Positions 1 to 9,247 of a DNA stretch of 64,000 bases are shown here, piece after piece (the first letter of the stretch is position 1; each line of letters begins with the position of its first letter). The stretch spans positions 14,471-78,470 of the forward strand of contig CAZGKF010000011.1 in NCBI GenBank assembly GCA_964526475.1, given 5' to 3'. The stretch is from CAYVTV01 sp964526475. GTDB taxonomy: Bacteria; Bacteroidota; Bacteroidia; Bacteroidales; GCA-2748055. Under the pieces are notes generated by a model that saw nothing but the letters and a program-made list of their open reading frames with translations, was not told the origin of the DNA and ran no database searches. A program made the position numbers and the translations under genes.

Positions 1-1
1 A

Positions 2-679
2 AATTCCATTCTCTATAATTCAATTAATGACACCGGGCGTGCAGTCGCTCTTGTTAGCCCTGATTCTGAAAGGACTTTCGCTACATACCTCGGAGCAGCT
101 GTCGAATTATCAGCTGAAGATCTTACAACTGATATTTTTGAAGAATACGATCTTTTTTATATAGAAGGATATCTCGTTCAGAATAGGAGGTTGATAGAAA
201 AAGCATTGAGATTGGCGAAATCATCAGGACTTATCACTTGTCTTGATCTTGCAAGTTATAATGTTGTAAAGGATAATGCAGATTTTCTCGGGGAAATAAT
301 AGGGAAATATGTTGATATTCTGTTTGCTAATGAAGAAGAAACAAAAGCTTTGACAGGACTCGGAACTATGGAAGCTATTAAAGTACTTTCAGAAATATGT
401 GATATAACTGTTATAAAAGCCGGACCTGAAGGTTCTTTCCTTATGCATAAAAACGAAATGATAAAAATTGATGCTGTAAGTTCTGATCCAATAGATACAA
501 CAGGTGCAGGAGATCTTTATGCATCCGGGTTCATTTATGGACTTTCCCAAAACGCGCGACTGGAAACATGTGGTAAAATTGGCGCTATCCTTGCAGGAAA
601 GGTAATAGAAGTTTTAGGTGCTAAAATGGAAGAATCTACATGGGAAGTTCTGAGAAGAGAAATTAAAAAAGTACTTTAA
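2..679 (+). CDS. PfkB-family carbohydrate/nucleoside kinase, 5' partial
   Basis: The frame is open from base 2, so the gene begins outside the window; 225 residues are visible. The C-terminal PfkB signature DTTGAGD lies at visible residues 155-161, with the last Asp as catalytic base, and an N-E-E-E motif (visible 110-113) matches the conserved phosphate/Mg site of the family. It is an ATP-dependent cytoplasmic kinase of the ribokinase/adenosine kinase clan. The exact sugar or nucleoside cannot be read from the sequence; the adenosine-kinase-like branch is my inference from overall resemblance. It ends with TAA and is followed by about 240 bases without a gene. Confidence 0.85.
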   Translation, partial: NSILYNSINDTGRAVALVSPDSERTFATYLGAAVELSAEDLTTDIFEEYDLFYIEGYLVQNRRLIEKALRLAKSSGLITCLDLASYNVVKDNADFLGEIIGKYVDILFANEEETKALTGLGTMEAIKVLSEICDITVIKAGPEGSFLMHKNEMIKIDAVSSDPIDTTGAGDLYASGFIYGLSQNARLETCGKIGAILAGKVIEVLGAKMEESTWEVLRREIKKVL

Positions 680-916
680 TAACCCAATATAATTTTGTAG
701 ATTTGAATACTGGTTTATCCGGAAAGTTTAAATCTTGTGCGGTTGCGAAATCCTGTTTCCCGTAGTTCTGCTGCGAAAACAAGGGTTCAGGGTTGTATCG
801 GTGATGTGTCATAGCCAATATGGCGAGTTCCTTCGCCATAGGCTTCGGCCTCCGGCGAAAGGCATACCTTGAGGTTTATAACATTTATTATTAAGAAATA
901 GCATGAAATTTATCGT

Positions 917-1291
917 ATGAGTAAACTCATATTTTTTGTCGATGATGATAAGGTAATCCTCAACCTTCTGGAATACACGCTTAATAACAGATATGGATAT
1001 GAGGTGAAAACATTTTTATCAGGTGAAGAGTGTTTGGAGAATCTTGGCTTGAAACCTGATCTTATTGTATTGGATCATATTTTCAGATCAGATAATTCAT
1101 CAAATCTGGATGGATTGGAAATCTTAAAAAAGATAAAACAGATTAACAGGAATTTACCGGTTATTATTCTTACAGGTTTGGAGGATGATACAATTGCATC
1201 TGAATATATGAAACAGGGAGCTACACAATATATACCCAAGAACGATTATTTTGTTGACACTCTTATTCAATCCATAGATCAGCATATTTAA
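917..1291 (+). CDS. Stand-alone response regulator receiver protein (CheY-like)
   Basis: A single receiver domain fills all 124 residues, with no output domain. The acidic pocket is D9-D10-D11, the phospho-acceptor is D53 in VLDHIF, the switch Thr is T86 in ILTG, and the conserved Lys is K108 in PKND. Such proteins relay phosphate from a histidine kinase or act by protein-protein contact. No kinase gene is adjacent, so the partner is unknown. The gene stands alone between the PfkB kinase and the yceD operon; an insertion of a few residues after D53 (RSDNSSN) is a mild peculiarity. Confidence 0.85.
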   Translation: MSKLIFFVDDDKVILNLLEYTLNNRYGYEVKTFLSGEECLENLGLKPDLIVLDHIFRSDNSSNLDGLEILKKIKQINRNLPVIILTGLEDDTIASEYMKQGATQYIPKNDYFVDTLIQSIDQHI

Positions 1292-1380
1292 TAAGATCAC
1301 AATTTTCTGCCCCACTTGTATATTGTAGTTTGGATTTTTTCCATAAAATTTTTTCTCTTTTTTATTCAAATATAAATTTA

Positions 1381-1388
1381 TACTTTTG
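1381..1388 (+). promoter_or_regulatory. Bacteroidota-type promoter -7 element of yceD operon
   Basis: TACTTTTG matches the TAnnTTTG consensus of the Bacteroidota housekeeping sigma factor and lies 20 bases before the yceD start codon. The -33 TTTG box is not clear in the T-rich stretch upstream. Confidence 0.6.
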
Positions 1389-1407
1389 CACGATTGAAAA
1401 CTGAGGT

Positions 1408-1932
1408 ATGGTGAAGAAGGTACAGGATTATTTAATTAACTTCAGCATATTGAATGAAGGCTTACATGCCTTTGATTTTGAGGCAGGGGATTCATTTTTT
1501 GAAGATTTTGGAAATCCTGATATAGCTGGAGGGAATATTAAAGTTCATATTAACTTTCATAAGAGTAATACCTGTCTGGAAATTGATTTTTATATTTCCG
1601 GGGCTCTTAAAATAGCATGTGACAGATGTCTTGAAGTATTTAGTGCAGAAGTTGATACAATTGAGAAGGTTTTTATAAGATTTGGCAACGAATATAATGA
1701 GTTGGAGGATAATGTACTTACAATACCCCATGAAGAAACAAAAATTGATGTTTCACGGTTTATTTATGAGTACGCCATTCTTTGTCTTCCAATTAAAAAA
1801 GTTCATCCCGATGCTACAGATGGGAAACCTGGTTGTGTTGAGGACATGCTGAGGATATTAGACGAATATTCAGGTAAAAAGAAAAAACAACCTGATCCTG
1901 TTTGGGAAAGGTTAAAAGATATCGTTAATTAA
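1408..1932 (+). CDS. YceD/DUF177 family protein (23S rRNA accumulation)
   Basis: The 174-residue protein carries the DUF177 hallmark ACDRCLEVF (about residues 70-78) and a second conserved Cys near the C-terminus (KPGCVED). In E. coli YceD is needed for normal 23S rRNA accumulation, and in most bacteria the gene sits directly upstream of rpmF, as here (11-base gap). A strong TAnnTTTG promoter element precedes it, and the four genes yceD-rpmF-plsX-fabH run in one direction with short or negative spacing. The molecular function of the family is still poorly defined. Confidence 0.85.
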   Translation: MVKKVQDYLINFSILNEGLHAFDFEAGDSFFEDFGNPDIAGGNIKVHINFHKSNTCLEIDFYISGALKIACDRCLEVFSAEVDTIEKVFIRFGNEYNELEDNVLTIPHEETKIDVSRFIYEYAILCLPIKKVHPDATDGKPGCVEDMLRILDEYSGKKKKQPDPVWERLKDIVN

Positions 1933-1943
1933 AAATTATTAAT

Positions 1944-2138
1944 ATGCCACATCCGAAGAGAAAAATATCAAAACAGAGAAGGGATAAAAGAAGGACTCAT
2001 GATAAACTCACAGCCCCGACTTTATCTGTTTGTCCAACAACCGGCACAGTTCATGAAAGGCATAAAGCATATTATGTTGACGGAAACCTTTATCACAAAG
2101 GGAAGCTTGTTATTGATAAAGAGTCGGCCAGACAATAA
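1944..2138 (+). CDS. rpmF: 50S ribosomal protein L32
   Basis: The 64-residue basic protein starts with MPHPKRKISKQRRDKRRTHD, the L32 signature, and has the normal length. It lacks the zinc ribbon: only one Cys (CPTTG) remains of the usual two pairs, so this is the zinc-independent C-minus form. It lies between yceD and plsX as in many bacteria, linking ribosome supply to lipid synthesis in one transcript. Confidence 0.95.
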   Translation: MPHPKRKISKQRRDKRRTHDKLTAPTLSVCPTTGTVHERHKAYYVDGNLYHKGKLVIDKESARQ

Positions 2139-2171
2139 TTTCATTTCCCCCTGAGTTAAAACCTTGTTTAA

Positions 2172-3125
2172 ATGAGAATTGGTGTTGATATTATGGGTGG
2201 TGACAATGCACCTGTTTCCACAGTTAAAGGTTCCTGTCTGGCTCACAATCAACTTTCAGATGATACTGAACTCGTTCTCTTCGGAGATAATGAATCTATT
2301 ATCCGGGTTGCGGAGGATAATGGATTTGATATTGGTAGTATGGAGATTGTTCACTGCTCTGAGACTATAGGGATGAATGAACAACCATACAAAGCTTTTG
2401 GGAGTAAGGTCGATTCCAGTATAGTGAAGGGATTTCGCAGGCTGAAGTCAGGCGACATTGATGCATTCTGCAGTGCTGGCAGCACAGGTGCAGTTATGAT
2501 TGGAGTTATCCAGGTTGTAAATTCCATACCTGGAATAATCAGACCTGCAGTTGCTGCTATATTACCGAATCTTGAAGGAGTGCCATCCATTTTGCTGGAC
2601 GTTGGGTTAAATCCCGATAGCCGGCCTGATGTACTTTATCAGTATGGTATTCTGGGGGCTGCATATGCTACTGCTATAAATAAAATAGCAAAACCCAGAG
2701 TAGGGTTGATTAATATTGGGAGTGAAGAAGAAAAAGGAAGTATGATTGCTAAATCTGCCTACAACCTTATGAAGGATTCGATTGATTTTTCATTCTTTGG
2801 AAATGTTGAGGGGATGGATCTTTTTTATAACTCCGCAGCAGAGGTGCTGGTATGCGATGGTTTTGTTGGTAATGTTATTTTAAAGGAAGCAGAAGGTTTT
2901 TATCGCTTGATAAAAAAGCGCAATATTAAGGATGAATTTTTCGAAACATTTAATTTTGAAAATTTTGGAGGTACCCCGGTACTGGGTATTAATAAACCGG
3001 TTATTGTCGGTCATGGTATTTCAGGTGAGAAAGCTATTAAAAATATGATTATTCAGGCCGTGGAAGTAACAAAATCGAATTTGATTGATAACATTAAATC
3101 AGTCCTGGCTAATGGAAAAAATTAG
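2172..3125 (+). CDS. plsX: Phosphate acyltransferase PlsX
   Basis: PlsX makes acyl-phosphate from acyl-ACP for phosphatidic acid synthesis at the membrane. The 317-residue protein starts with MRIGVDIMGGDNAP, the family hallmark, and contains conserved segments such as SAGSTGA and CDGFVGNV. The length is normal. Its 3' end overlaps the fabH start by 14 bases, which implies translational coupling of phospholipid and fatty-acid initiation genes. Confidence 0.95.
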   Translation: MRIGVDIMGGDNAPVSTVKGSCLAHNQLSDDTELVLFGDNESIIRVAEDNGFDIGSMEIVHCSETIGMNEQPYKAFGSKVDSSIVKGFRRLKSGDIDAFCSAGSTGAVMIGVIQVVNSIPGIIRPAVAAILPNLEGVPSILLDVGLNPDSRPDVLYQYGILGAAYATAINKIAKPRVGLINIGSEEEKGSMIAKSAYNLMKDSIDFSFFGNVEGMDLFYNSAAEVLVCDGFVGNVILKEAEGFYRLIKKRNIKDEFFETFNFENFGGTPVLGINKPVIVGHGISGEKAIKNMIIQAVEVTKSNLIDNIKSVLANGKN

Positions 3126-4101
3126 AACAGCAATCACGGGTATACAGGGGTGGGTTCCGGAATACATTCTTACGAACGATGAGTTAAGCAGAATGGTGGA
3201 CACTTCTGATGAATGGATAATGCAGCGTATTGGCATAAAAGAAAGAAGAATTCTAAAAGGTAAGAATAAAGCTACTTCAGATATGGGAGCCGAGGCTGTA
3301 AAAGCGTTGCTCCGAAAAACAAATACTGCTCCGGGAGAGATAGATTTATTGATTTGTGCTACTGTAACCCCTGATATGTCATTTCCGTCCACTTCCAACC
3401 TTATAAGCTATAAGGCCGGTCTGAACAATGCATGGGGTTATGATATTTCTGCAGCATGCTCCGGTTTCATCTTTGCCCTCGAAACAGGAAACCGTTTTAT
3501 TCAATCCGGGGAATATAAAAAAGTTATCATCGTTGGCTCTGATAAAATGTCTTCAATAACAGATTATACCGACCGCACCACTTGTCCCCTCTTTGGTGAT
3601 GCTGCCGCTGCAGTGCTCCTTGAACCCTCAGAGGACGAAAATGGCATTATCGATCATATTTATGGTGTTGATGGTTCCGGCTACAAACATTTACATCTTA
3701 AAGCAGGAGGGTCGCTGAATCCAGCATCTCATGATACTGTTGACAGAAAAGAACATTATCTCTACCAGGAAGGTCAAACAGTTTTTAAAGTTGCCGTTTC
3801 AAAAATGGCTGATATTTCTGTTGAAATAATGAAAAGAAACAGTCTTGGGACTGATGATATATCCTGGTTTGTACCTCACCAGGCCAATATGAGGATAATT
3901 GAAGCTACTGCCAACAGGATGAATCTTCCTAAAGAAAAGGTAATGATCAACATTCAAAAATATGGAAACACTACCGCAGCAACTATTCCTCTTTGTCTTT
4001 GGGAATGGGAAGACCAGCTTAAAAAAGGAGATAACATTATTTTATCTGCTTTCGGTGGTGGATTTACATGGGGATCAGTCTATCTGAAATGGGCGTATTG
4101 A
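3112..4101 (+). CDS. fabH: Beta-ketoacyl-ACP synthase III (KAS III)
   Basis: FabH condenses acetyl-CoA with malonyl-ACP to start fatty-acid chains. With the ATG at 3112 the protein is 329 residues, the usual length, and begins MEKIRTAITG. The catalytic triad is visible: C116 in SAACSGF, H256 in PHQANMR and N286 in YGNTTAA. An in-frame ATG at 3085 would lie further inside plsX and adds nine residues without family support, so 3112 is preferred. It is the last gene of the yceD operon. Confidence 0.95.
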   Translation: MEKIRTAITGIQGWVPEYILTNDELSRMVDTSDEWIMQRIGIKERRILKGKNKATSDMGAEAVKALLRKTNTAPGEIDLLICATVTPDMSFPSTSNLISYKAGLNNAWGYDISAACSGFIFALETGNRFIQSGEYKKVIIVGSDKMSSITDYTDRTTCPLFGDAAAAVLLEPSEDENGIIDHIYGVDGSGYKHLHLKAGGSLNPASHDTVDRKEHYLYQEGQTVFKVAVSKMADISVEIMKRNSLGTDDISWFVPHQANMRIIEATANRMNLPKEKVMINIQKYGNTTAATIPLCLWEWEDQLKKGDNIILSAFGGGFTWGSVYLKWAY

Positions 4102-4277
4102 AATAATTTATTCAGCTGATTTACAGTCGAAATACCACTTTCATTAATATCTAACCTTCCCGTTGATATACAGGTATTTACAACAGCTCCTTTTGATTTA
4201 AAACAAAGAGGGGAATTATCACTATAAATAAGATCAACAGTTGTTTCACCTGTTCCGTAAATCCTGCAGTTTATCAT
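4080..4277 (-). pseudogene. Remnant of a PfkB-family kinase (N-terminal part only)
   Basis: Reading leftwards, the first 45 or so residues look like the N-terminus of a PfkB kinase: a YGTGETTVDLIY strand, then a segment resembling the substrate-binding NTCISTGRL motif seen after the GGS loop. After GRLDINESGIS the similarity ends and a short tail (TVNQLNKLFQYAHFR) runs into the 3' end of fabH before a stop. No ATP-binding or DTTGAGD region is present, so it cannot be an active kinase. It begins 22 bases after the stop of the upstream Dabb gene. A real small protein cannot be excluded. Confidence 0.45.
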
Positions 4278-4299
4278 TTATTAAGTATTCACCTTTTTA

Positions 4300-4719
4300 T
4301 CAGTTGTCCCAACTGTCGTAAACCAATACCCTTTCCCATAAGTCATGGCATTCTTCAATAAAAGCCTTATGTTTTTCGTGTTCCTGATAAATATCATGCC
4401 CTTCTTTGTTGTCGAAAATAACCAAAAGAGAAAACTGGTAAGTATTATCTATTACTTCCCTGCTAGTTTCAGCGGGTACCCCTATATGTTTAAAACGAAT
4501 TGATTCTATGCTAACAAGCTTTTCAAGTTCCTTACGGCATTTATTTAAAGCTTCTTTATTATCCGGTGCTTTTAGCCAGAAAAAAACATGATGTACAAAC
4601 ATACTGGACAGATCAGGATTAATAGTTTTACAAGCTGCCATGGAAGAAGCTGAAAATCCACCCAGAGCCGTTGCAGAAAGGGATCTTTTCAGAAAATCTT
4701 TACGGGGAATATTTTTCAT
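4300..4719 (-). CDS. Exported Dabb (stress-responsive alpha/beta barrel) domain protein
   Basis: Residues 1-30 form an export signal with a Tat-like RKDFLKRS stretch and a lipobox-like SSMAAC end. The remainder (about 40-139) is a Dabb domain: MFVHHVFFWLK strand, FKHIGVPA, then TYQFSLLVIFDN and YQEHEKHKAF. Dabb domains are small dimeric ferredoxin-like barrels; most have no known activity, though some are enzymes. Location is probably the periplasmic face of a membrane. The gene is alone on the minus strand, upstream of the PfkB remnant. Confidence 0.75.
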   Translation of the reverse strand: MKNIPRKDFLKRSLSATALGGFSASSMAACKTINPDLSSMFVHHVFFWLKAPDNKEALNKCRKELEKLVSIESIRFKHIGVPAETSREVIDNTYQFSLLVIFDNKEGHDIYQEHEKHKAFIEECHDLWERVLVYDSWDN

Positions 4720-4944
4720 AGTAATAAAAATGAATTGTTTATCGTTATAAATATATGATTGCTCAAAATTATAAAGCTATTTCAATTATAAGAAATAATT
4801 TAATAATCCGGGTAATCTGTCTTCAGGTTGTTTTATAACAATTCTATTTTAGGATGTTACGGTCTGAAATTATTAATAGATATCAGATATAGATTAATTA
4901 TCTGGTTATCAATGTTTAAAAACATAATTATTAACATTATACAC

Positions 4945-4975
4945 TTGAATTTGTTTAAGAAATGTAATAATTTTG
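4945..4975 (+). promoter_or_regulatory. Bacteroidota-type promoter for the carboxypeptidase-regulatory gene
   Basis: TAATTTTG at 4968-4975 matches TAnnTTTG, and a TTG at 4945-4947 stands 20 bases upstream, close to the -33 box spacing. The start codon is at 5007. Confidence 0.55.
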
Positions 4976-5006
4976 TAAATTATATAGTTCACTAATTTTA
5001 GAAAAA

Positions 5007-6311
5007 ATGATAACAAGGAAAATAAAAATGATAATGATTTTAGCTGTAATGGTAATTTCTTTGTTCCCATACACAGCAAGTGCCATTTTGCCTGCACCCC
5101 GCCAAACCTTTGACAAAAATGTTAACGACACTGTATTTGTTGAATATTCAGGAATAATAATTGACAGATTAACAAAAAAGCCAATTGTTTTTGCCAGTAT
5201 TATATTGTCCGGGACAAATATTGGCACTGTATCAAACACCGAAGGAGAATTTGTTTTTAAAGTTCCTCCTTTCTATGAAAATAAAGAACTGGAGATATCA
5301 AGCATTGGTTACAGAATGCTAAAGGTGCCGATAAAAAGTCTCAGCAAAACTGAAAATGAAATAAGTCTGGAACCTATTGCTTACCCCTTAGATGAAGTTG
5401 AGGTAAGAAAAATTGATCCGGTTAGCCTGATAAGGGAAGTGCTGAGAAATATTCCGAAAAATTACGGAAATCAACCAGGTATGCTTACAGCATTTTATCG
5501 CGAAACTATTAAACAAAACAGAAATTATGTTGCCGTTTCTGAAGCGGTATTTGATGTTTATAAATCAGGATATGGTAAAGCCTTTGATAATGATAGGGTA
5601 AGAATTCATAAAGGTAGAAAAAGTCAGGATGTGACAAGAATGGATACTGTTCTTTTTAAATTGCAGGGAGGGCCATATTATATTTTTCAGCTTGATATTG
5701 CAAAACACCCGGGAGATATTCTTTCAGGAGATATTCTCGATTATTATAATTTCAAAATGCTGGGAACTGTTAATATACAGGAAAGAAATTCGTATATTAT
5801 TGAGTTTGATCAGAAACCAAATGTTGATTTGCCATTGTATAAGGGATTTATTTATATTGATGTTTTGAGCAAGGCCATTTCAGCAGTTGAATTCAGTTTA
5901 AGTGATAAAGGAATATCAAGGGCAGCAGAATTTATGATTGTAAAGAAGCCTGCCAATATGAGAGTTGATGTGCCGGAAACCAGTTACAGGGTAAACTACA
6001 GATATACTAATGGTAAATGGGTTCTTAATTATGCACGTGCTGAGGCCCACTTCAGATGCAGATGGGCACGCCGGTTATTCCGCTCAAATTATTATACTAT
6101 GTCGGAAATGGCGGTTACTGATGTTGAATATGACAATGTCATCAAGCATAAAATCAGGGAATCTTCAAGACCGGGGGACATTCTGGTTGAGAAAATTTCA
6201 GATTTCGAAGACCCGGAATTCTGGGGGGATTATAACATCATCCAGCCCGAACAAACTATAGAGCAGGCAATTGAAAAATTGAGCAGGAGGCTGAGAAGAA
6301 TATCAGATTAA
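5007..6311 (+). CDS. Exported carboxypeptidase-regulatory-like domain protein
   Basis: The 434-residue protein has a signal peptide (to about residue 27, ending TASA), then a CarboxypepD_reg-like beta-sandwich (about 45-125) with the typical sequence pattern of an intro strand (YSGIIIDRLTKKPI), NTEGEF turn and ISSIGY strand. The rest (about 135-434) resembles the uncharacterised C-terminal region common in Bacteroidota proteins of this type, with the conserved AFYRETIKQ stretch. Probably periplasmic or outer-membrane associated. It is not a SusC protein: no TonB plug or barrel follows. Specific function unknown. Confidence 0.75.
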   Translation: MITRKIKMIMILAVMVISLFPYTASAILPAPRQTFDKNVNDTVFVEYSGIIIDRLTKKPIVFASIILSGTNIGTVSNTEGEFVFKVPPFYENKELEISSIGYRMLKVPIKSLSKTENEISLEPIAYPLDEVEVRKIDPVSLIREVLRNIPKNYGNQPGMLTAFYRETIKQNRNYVAVSEAVFDVYKSGYGKAFDNDRVRIHKGRKSQDVTRMDTVLFKLQGGPYYIFQLDIAKHPGDILSGDILDYYNFKMLGTVNIQERNSYIIEFDQKPNVDLPLYKGFIYIDVLSKAISAVEFSLSDKGISRAAEFMIVKKPANMRVDVPETSYRVNYRYTNGKWVLNYARAEAHFRCRWARRLFRSNYYTMSEMAVTDVEYDNVIKHKIRESSRPGDILVEKISDFEDPEFWGDYNIIQPEQTIEQAIEKLSRRLRRISD

Positions 6312-6319
6312 TAAAAAAC

Positions 6320-6952
6320 TTATTCTTTAAGTCTTTTTATATACTCAGCAATCTTAATATGAGAGTTTTGCCGGGCGAAAATTTCAGCATCGTCTCCATC
6401 TTTGTCCTTTAGCTTTGGGTCTGCATTATTTGCCAGAAGTAATTTAACTACTTCCAGTTGACCTTCTGCAGCTGCAAACATAAGGGCGGTATAGCCTTCA
6501 TCATTGTCTCTTATATTGGGATCAGCATTGTTTTGAAGAAGTATATCTACCGCCTCGGGGTTAGACCCGGTGGAAGCATAAATAAGTGCCGTCCTGCCTG
6601 AAAAATCAAGGGAATTAACTTCAGCCCCCTTTTCAATAAGCAGCGATATAATATTTGAATGACCATTATAAGCAGCCAGCATCAAAGCTGTCCGGTCTTC
6701 ATTATCCGCTGCATTAATATTGATATCTTGTGAGATAAGAGTTTTAATTATCTCGTACCTGCCTTCAAAAGCTGCATCCCTGAGACGCTCTTCACCAGCA
6801 GCATCTGATTTTATTAACGGAGTCCCTGAAACAAGATCTGATTTTCCTGATTCTGCCCCGTTCTGAACTGACTGTGATTTCTTGTCTTTACAGGAAAAAA
6901 TCAATAGTACAATCAGGCTAGAACATATCAGAATGAATTTTTGGTATTTCAT
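6320..6952 (-). CDS. Ankyrin-repeat lipoprotein
   Basis: The N-terminus is a lipoprotein signal with lipobox IFSC (Cys about residue 21). After a Ser/Gly linker, residues about 58-205 hold four to five ankyrin repeats, with the pattern NAADNEDRTALMLAAYNGH and similar units repeated at 33-residue spacing. Ankyrin repeats bind other proteins; a periplasmic lipid-anchored scaffold is likely. It is convergent with the preceding gene (8-base gap). Confidence 0.85.
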   Translation of the reverse strand: MKYQKFILICSSLIVLLIFSCKDKKSQSVQNGAESGKSDLVSGTPLIKSDAAGEERLRDAAFEGRYEIIKTLISQDININAADNEDRTALMLAAYNGHSNIISLLIEKGAEVNSLDFSGRTALIYASTGSNPEAVDILLQNNADPNIRDNDEGYTALMFAAAEGQLEVVKLLLANNADPKLKDKDGDDAEIFARQNSHIKIAEYIKRLKE

Positions 6953-7080
6953 AGCTAAGATTTTATTAAAGAACTAAAGTTTCGCAGATGTTTATATCAT
7001 CCATATTAAAAGGGTTATACGCAATAAGCAATTCTTTAAATTTTGATATTCAGTTATTTAAAATTTCCATTTTCAAGAAC

Positions 7081-7144
7081 AAAAATATTGCCTTAAAGAT
7101 TCTTTTTTATTTTTAAACAAGTTGAGCATCCGCGAAACTTTAAT
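7081..7144 (+). repeat. Dispersed repeat, copy 1 (partner at 15711-15774)
   Basis: These 64 bases align without gaps to 15711-15774; I count seven mismatches across the first 60 positions and divergence at the end. Copy 1 lies between the start of the ankyrin gene and the end of the AbgT gene. The roughly 300 bases 6953-7253 hold no gene apart from this repeat. Confidence 0.75.
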
Positions 7145-7253
7145 AAATAAAAAACCTAAATTAAAAAAAGAATACTGAAAGGAAAAAAATTTTATTTCCT
7201 TAATGCCTGCACGGAATTGTAAAATAAAACTGTTATATCTTTTTATGTCTGGA

Positions 7254-8834
7254 TTACAAATAGACACCTTCACCAACTCCAATCGGAAGGTTAAGCATAT
7301 ACCATGCAAAAACGAGTATAATCCAAAGGATAAAAAGTATAAGCGCATAAGGAATTAGTAATGAAACTATAGTTCCTATTCCGATATTTTTATTGTATTT
7401 ATGGATCCAGCCCAGCAAGAGTGGAAAATAGACATAAAGTGGAGTTACGCAGTTTGTTATTGAATCTCCAACCCGGTACATAAGTTGAACGAAAGCCGGA
7501 CTATATCCAAGTTGTGAAAGCATAGGAATAAATATAGGCGCAAAAATAGCCCATTTTGCGGAACCGCTCCCCAGGAAAATATTCAGCAGGGCTACTATTA
7601 TCATAAACAATGTAAACATTAAAGGTCCGGTAAGTCCTGATGATTTAAGAAATTCTGCACCACTTATGGCCATTATCGTATCGAGCCGTGACCAACTGAA
7701 TAAATTAATAAACTGTGCAACAACAAGCATCAGAACGATATAGCCTGACAACTCTTTCATACCATGTTCCATATGTTTAAGAACGTCATTTGATTTTTTT
7801 ATAGTTCCTGTGGCTTTACCATAGAAATAACCGGGTATGGCAAAAAGAAAAAACAAAACGGGAATTAAACCTTTAAGAAATGGAGAAGGAACAATCCCTC
7901 CTGTTACCTGATTTCGAAGGGGAGCTGTGGAAGGTATTACCAGAAGCGAGATAATTATTGAATAGAAAAGGAGAGCAAGACCGGCATGGCGTAATCCTTT
8001 TTTTTCCTGAAGTGTAAGTTTGCCATCAGTTCCGGGAATAACTGCATCAGCATCCACAGGTATTTTGTTGCAACGGGGAATAGTATATTTTTTTACTATG
8101 AATGTTCCTCCAAAAGCAAGCAGGAACGTAGAAACGATCATAAAATACCAGTTTGCTGTAGCACTAACCTCCATGGGTGGAGACATTTGTGAACTTATTT
8201 CGGTGCTTATTCCTGCAAGCAAAACATCGGTGCCGGCAATAAAAAAATTTGCAGTAAAGCCGGCAGTTGCACCTGCATAACCTGCTATAAGCCCTGCTAT
8301 TGGATTCAACCCTATTTGCATAAAGATGAGGGCTGCAATTGGAGGAACAATTACAACTCCTGCATCAGAACCAATATTACCGCATGCCCCAATAATAAAA
8401 ATAACTGGCAGAACTACTTTTTTTGGAACGGAGAATGCAACTGTTCTCAATGCTACAGCAAGTAAACCGCTTCTTTCCGCAATAGATACTCCCATTAACA
8501 TAACAAGCACAAGACCGAACGGGGTAAAATGTGCAAAGTTTGTTACCATTTCTTCCAGAAACCGCCTTAAGCCATCGCCTGAAAATAGATTTTCAGCCTT
8601 AACTAATTCCCCGGTGGATGGATTCACAGCATTGACTCCAATGGCTGAAGTTATTGCACTTAAAACAATTACTAAAATGCAGATCCATACAAAAATCCAG
8701 AATGGATGGGGCAGTTTATTCCCCATACGCTCAATCCAGCCTACTATTCCTTTTGATCTGATATCCGGCGGTATTAATGAATTATTCCGGACGGATTTTT
8801 CTTTGAATATATGCTGTTTTTCTGACTTAGCCAT
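7254..8834 (-). CDS. AbgT-family transporter
   Basis: The 526-residue integral membrane protein has about a dozen hydrophobic segments and the AbgT family segments WIERMGNKLPHP near the N-terminus, GTDVLLAG in the middle and GSGSAKWAIFAPIFIPML near the end. Family members import p-aminobenzoyl-glutamate (E. coli AbgT) or export sulfonamides and related folate precursors (MtrF, YdaH). Length fits the family. No aminobenzoyl-glutamate hydrolase genes are nearby, so the substrate is open. Confidence 0.9.
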   Translation of the reverse strand: MAKSEKQHIFKEKSVRNNSLIPPDIRSKGIVGWIERMGNKLPHPFWIFVWICILVIVLSAITSAIGVNAVNPSTGELVKAENLFSGDGLRRFLEEMVTNFAHFTPFGLVLVMLMGVSIAERSGLLAVALRTVAFSVPKKVVLPVIFIIGACGNIGSDAGVVIVPPIAALIFMQIGLNPIAGLIAGYAGATAGFTANFFIAGTDVLLAGISTEISSQMSPPMEVSATANWYFMIVSTFLLAFGGTFIVKKYTIPRCNKIPVDADAVIPGTDGKLTLQEKKGLRHAGLALLFYSIIISLLVIPSTAPLRNQVTGGIVPSPFLKGLIPVLFFLFAIPGYFYGKATGTIKKSNDVLKHMEHGMKELSGYIVLMLVVAQFINLFSWSRLDTIMAISGAEFLKSSGLTGPLMFTLFMIIVALLNIFLGSGSAKWAIFAPIFIPMLSQLGYSPAFVQLMYRVGDSITNCVTPLYVYFPLLLGWIHKYNKNIGIGTIVSLLIPYALILFILWIILVFAWYMLNLPIGVGEGVYL

Positions 8835-9247
8835 ATCTTATAATTTATGTTATTATTCTATATTGTTTAATTATATCCAGTTGATATTTTTTCTTGATAC
8901 ATTACATTGAGAATTCGAATATATAATTTTTTTGTTTAAATGATCTTTTACGTAAATGAGTTCCTTTTTTTATAACAGAACTGACAAAAATTTATCGTTT
9001 AACTAATTCCCCGATCCATCAATTCTCCTATTATAAATATTTCCTACGATCGAAATGCTTCTTGTCAGAATCATCCAGGTAAATTTTTTCCAAAATGAGG
9101 TTAACTTTTTTGCTGTTTTATACTATCCATTTTTTATAAACTAATTTTTTTATATTTGCCCCTTAACATTTAATGATTGTTTTGCAATGAAATATTGTTT
9201 TTACCAATTTAACTGTTTATCCTTTTTATTAACAAATTCATATACTC
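8835..9247. other. Intergenic region between divergent transporter genes
   Basis: About 410 AT-rich bases separate the AbgT gene (leftward) from the MFS gene (rightward). Apart from the rightward -7 element at 9151-9158 I see no gene, RNA or strong hairpin. Confidence 0.6.
9151..9158 (+). promoter_or_regulatory. Bacteroidota-type promoter -7 element of the MFS gene
   Basis: TATATTTG matches TAnnTTTG exactly and lies 90 bases before the start codon; the -33 box is not evident. Confidence 0.5.

Noticed and set aside
680..916. Possible small RNA or hairpin in the gap before the response regulator
   Set aside because: Only short, overlapping complementary words (CGCCATAGGC, GGCGAAAGG) are seen; no T-run or conserved fold.
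3085..3111. Upstream start for fabH
   Set aside because: It would lie deeper inside plsX and add nine residues that no KAS III has; MEKIRTAITG is the family start.
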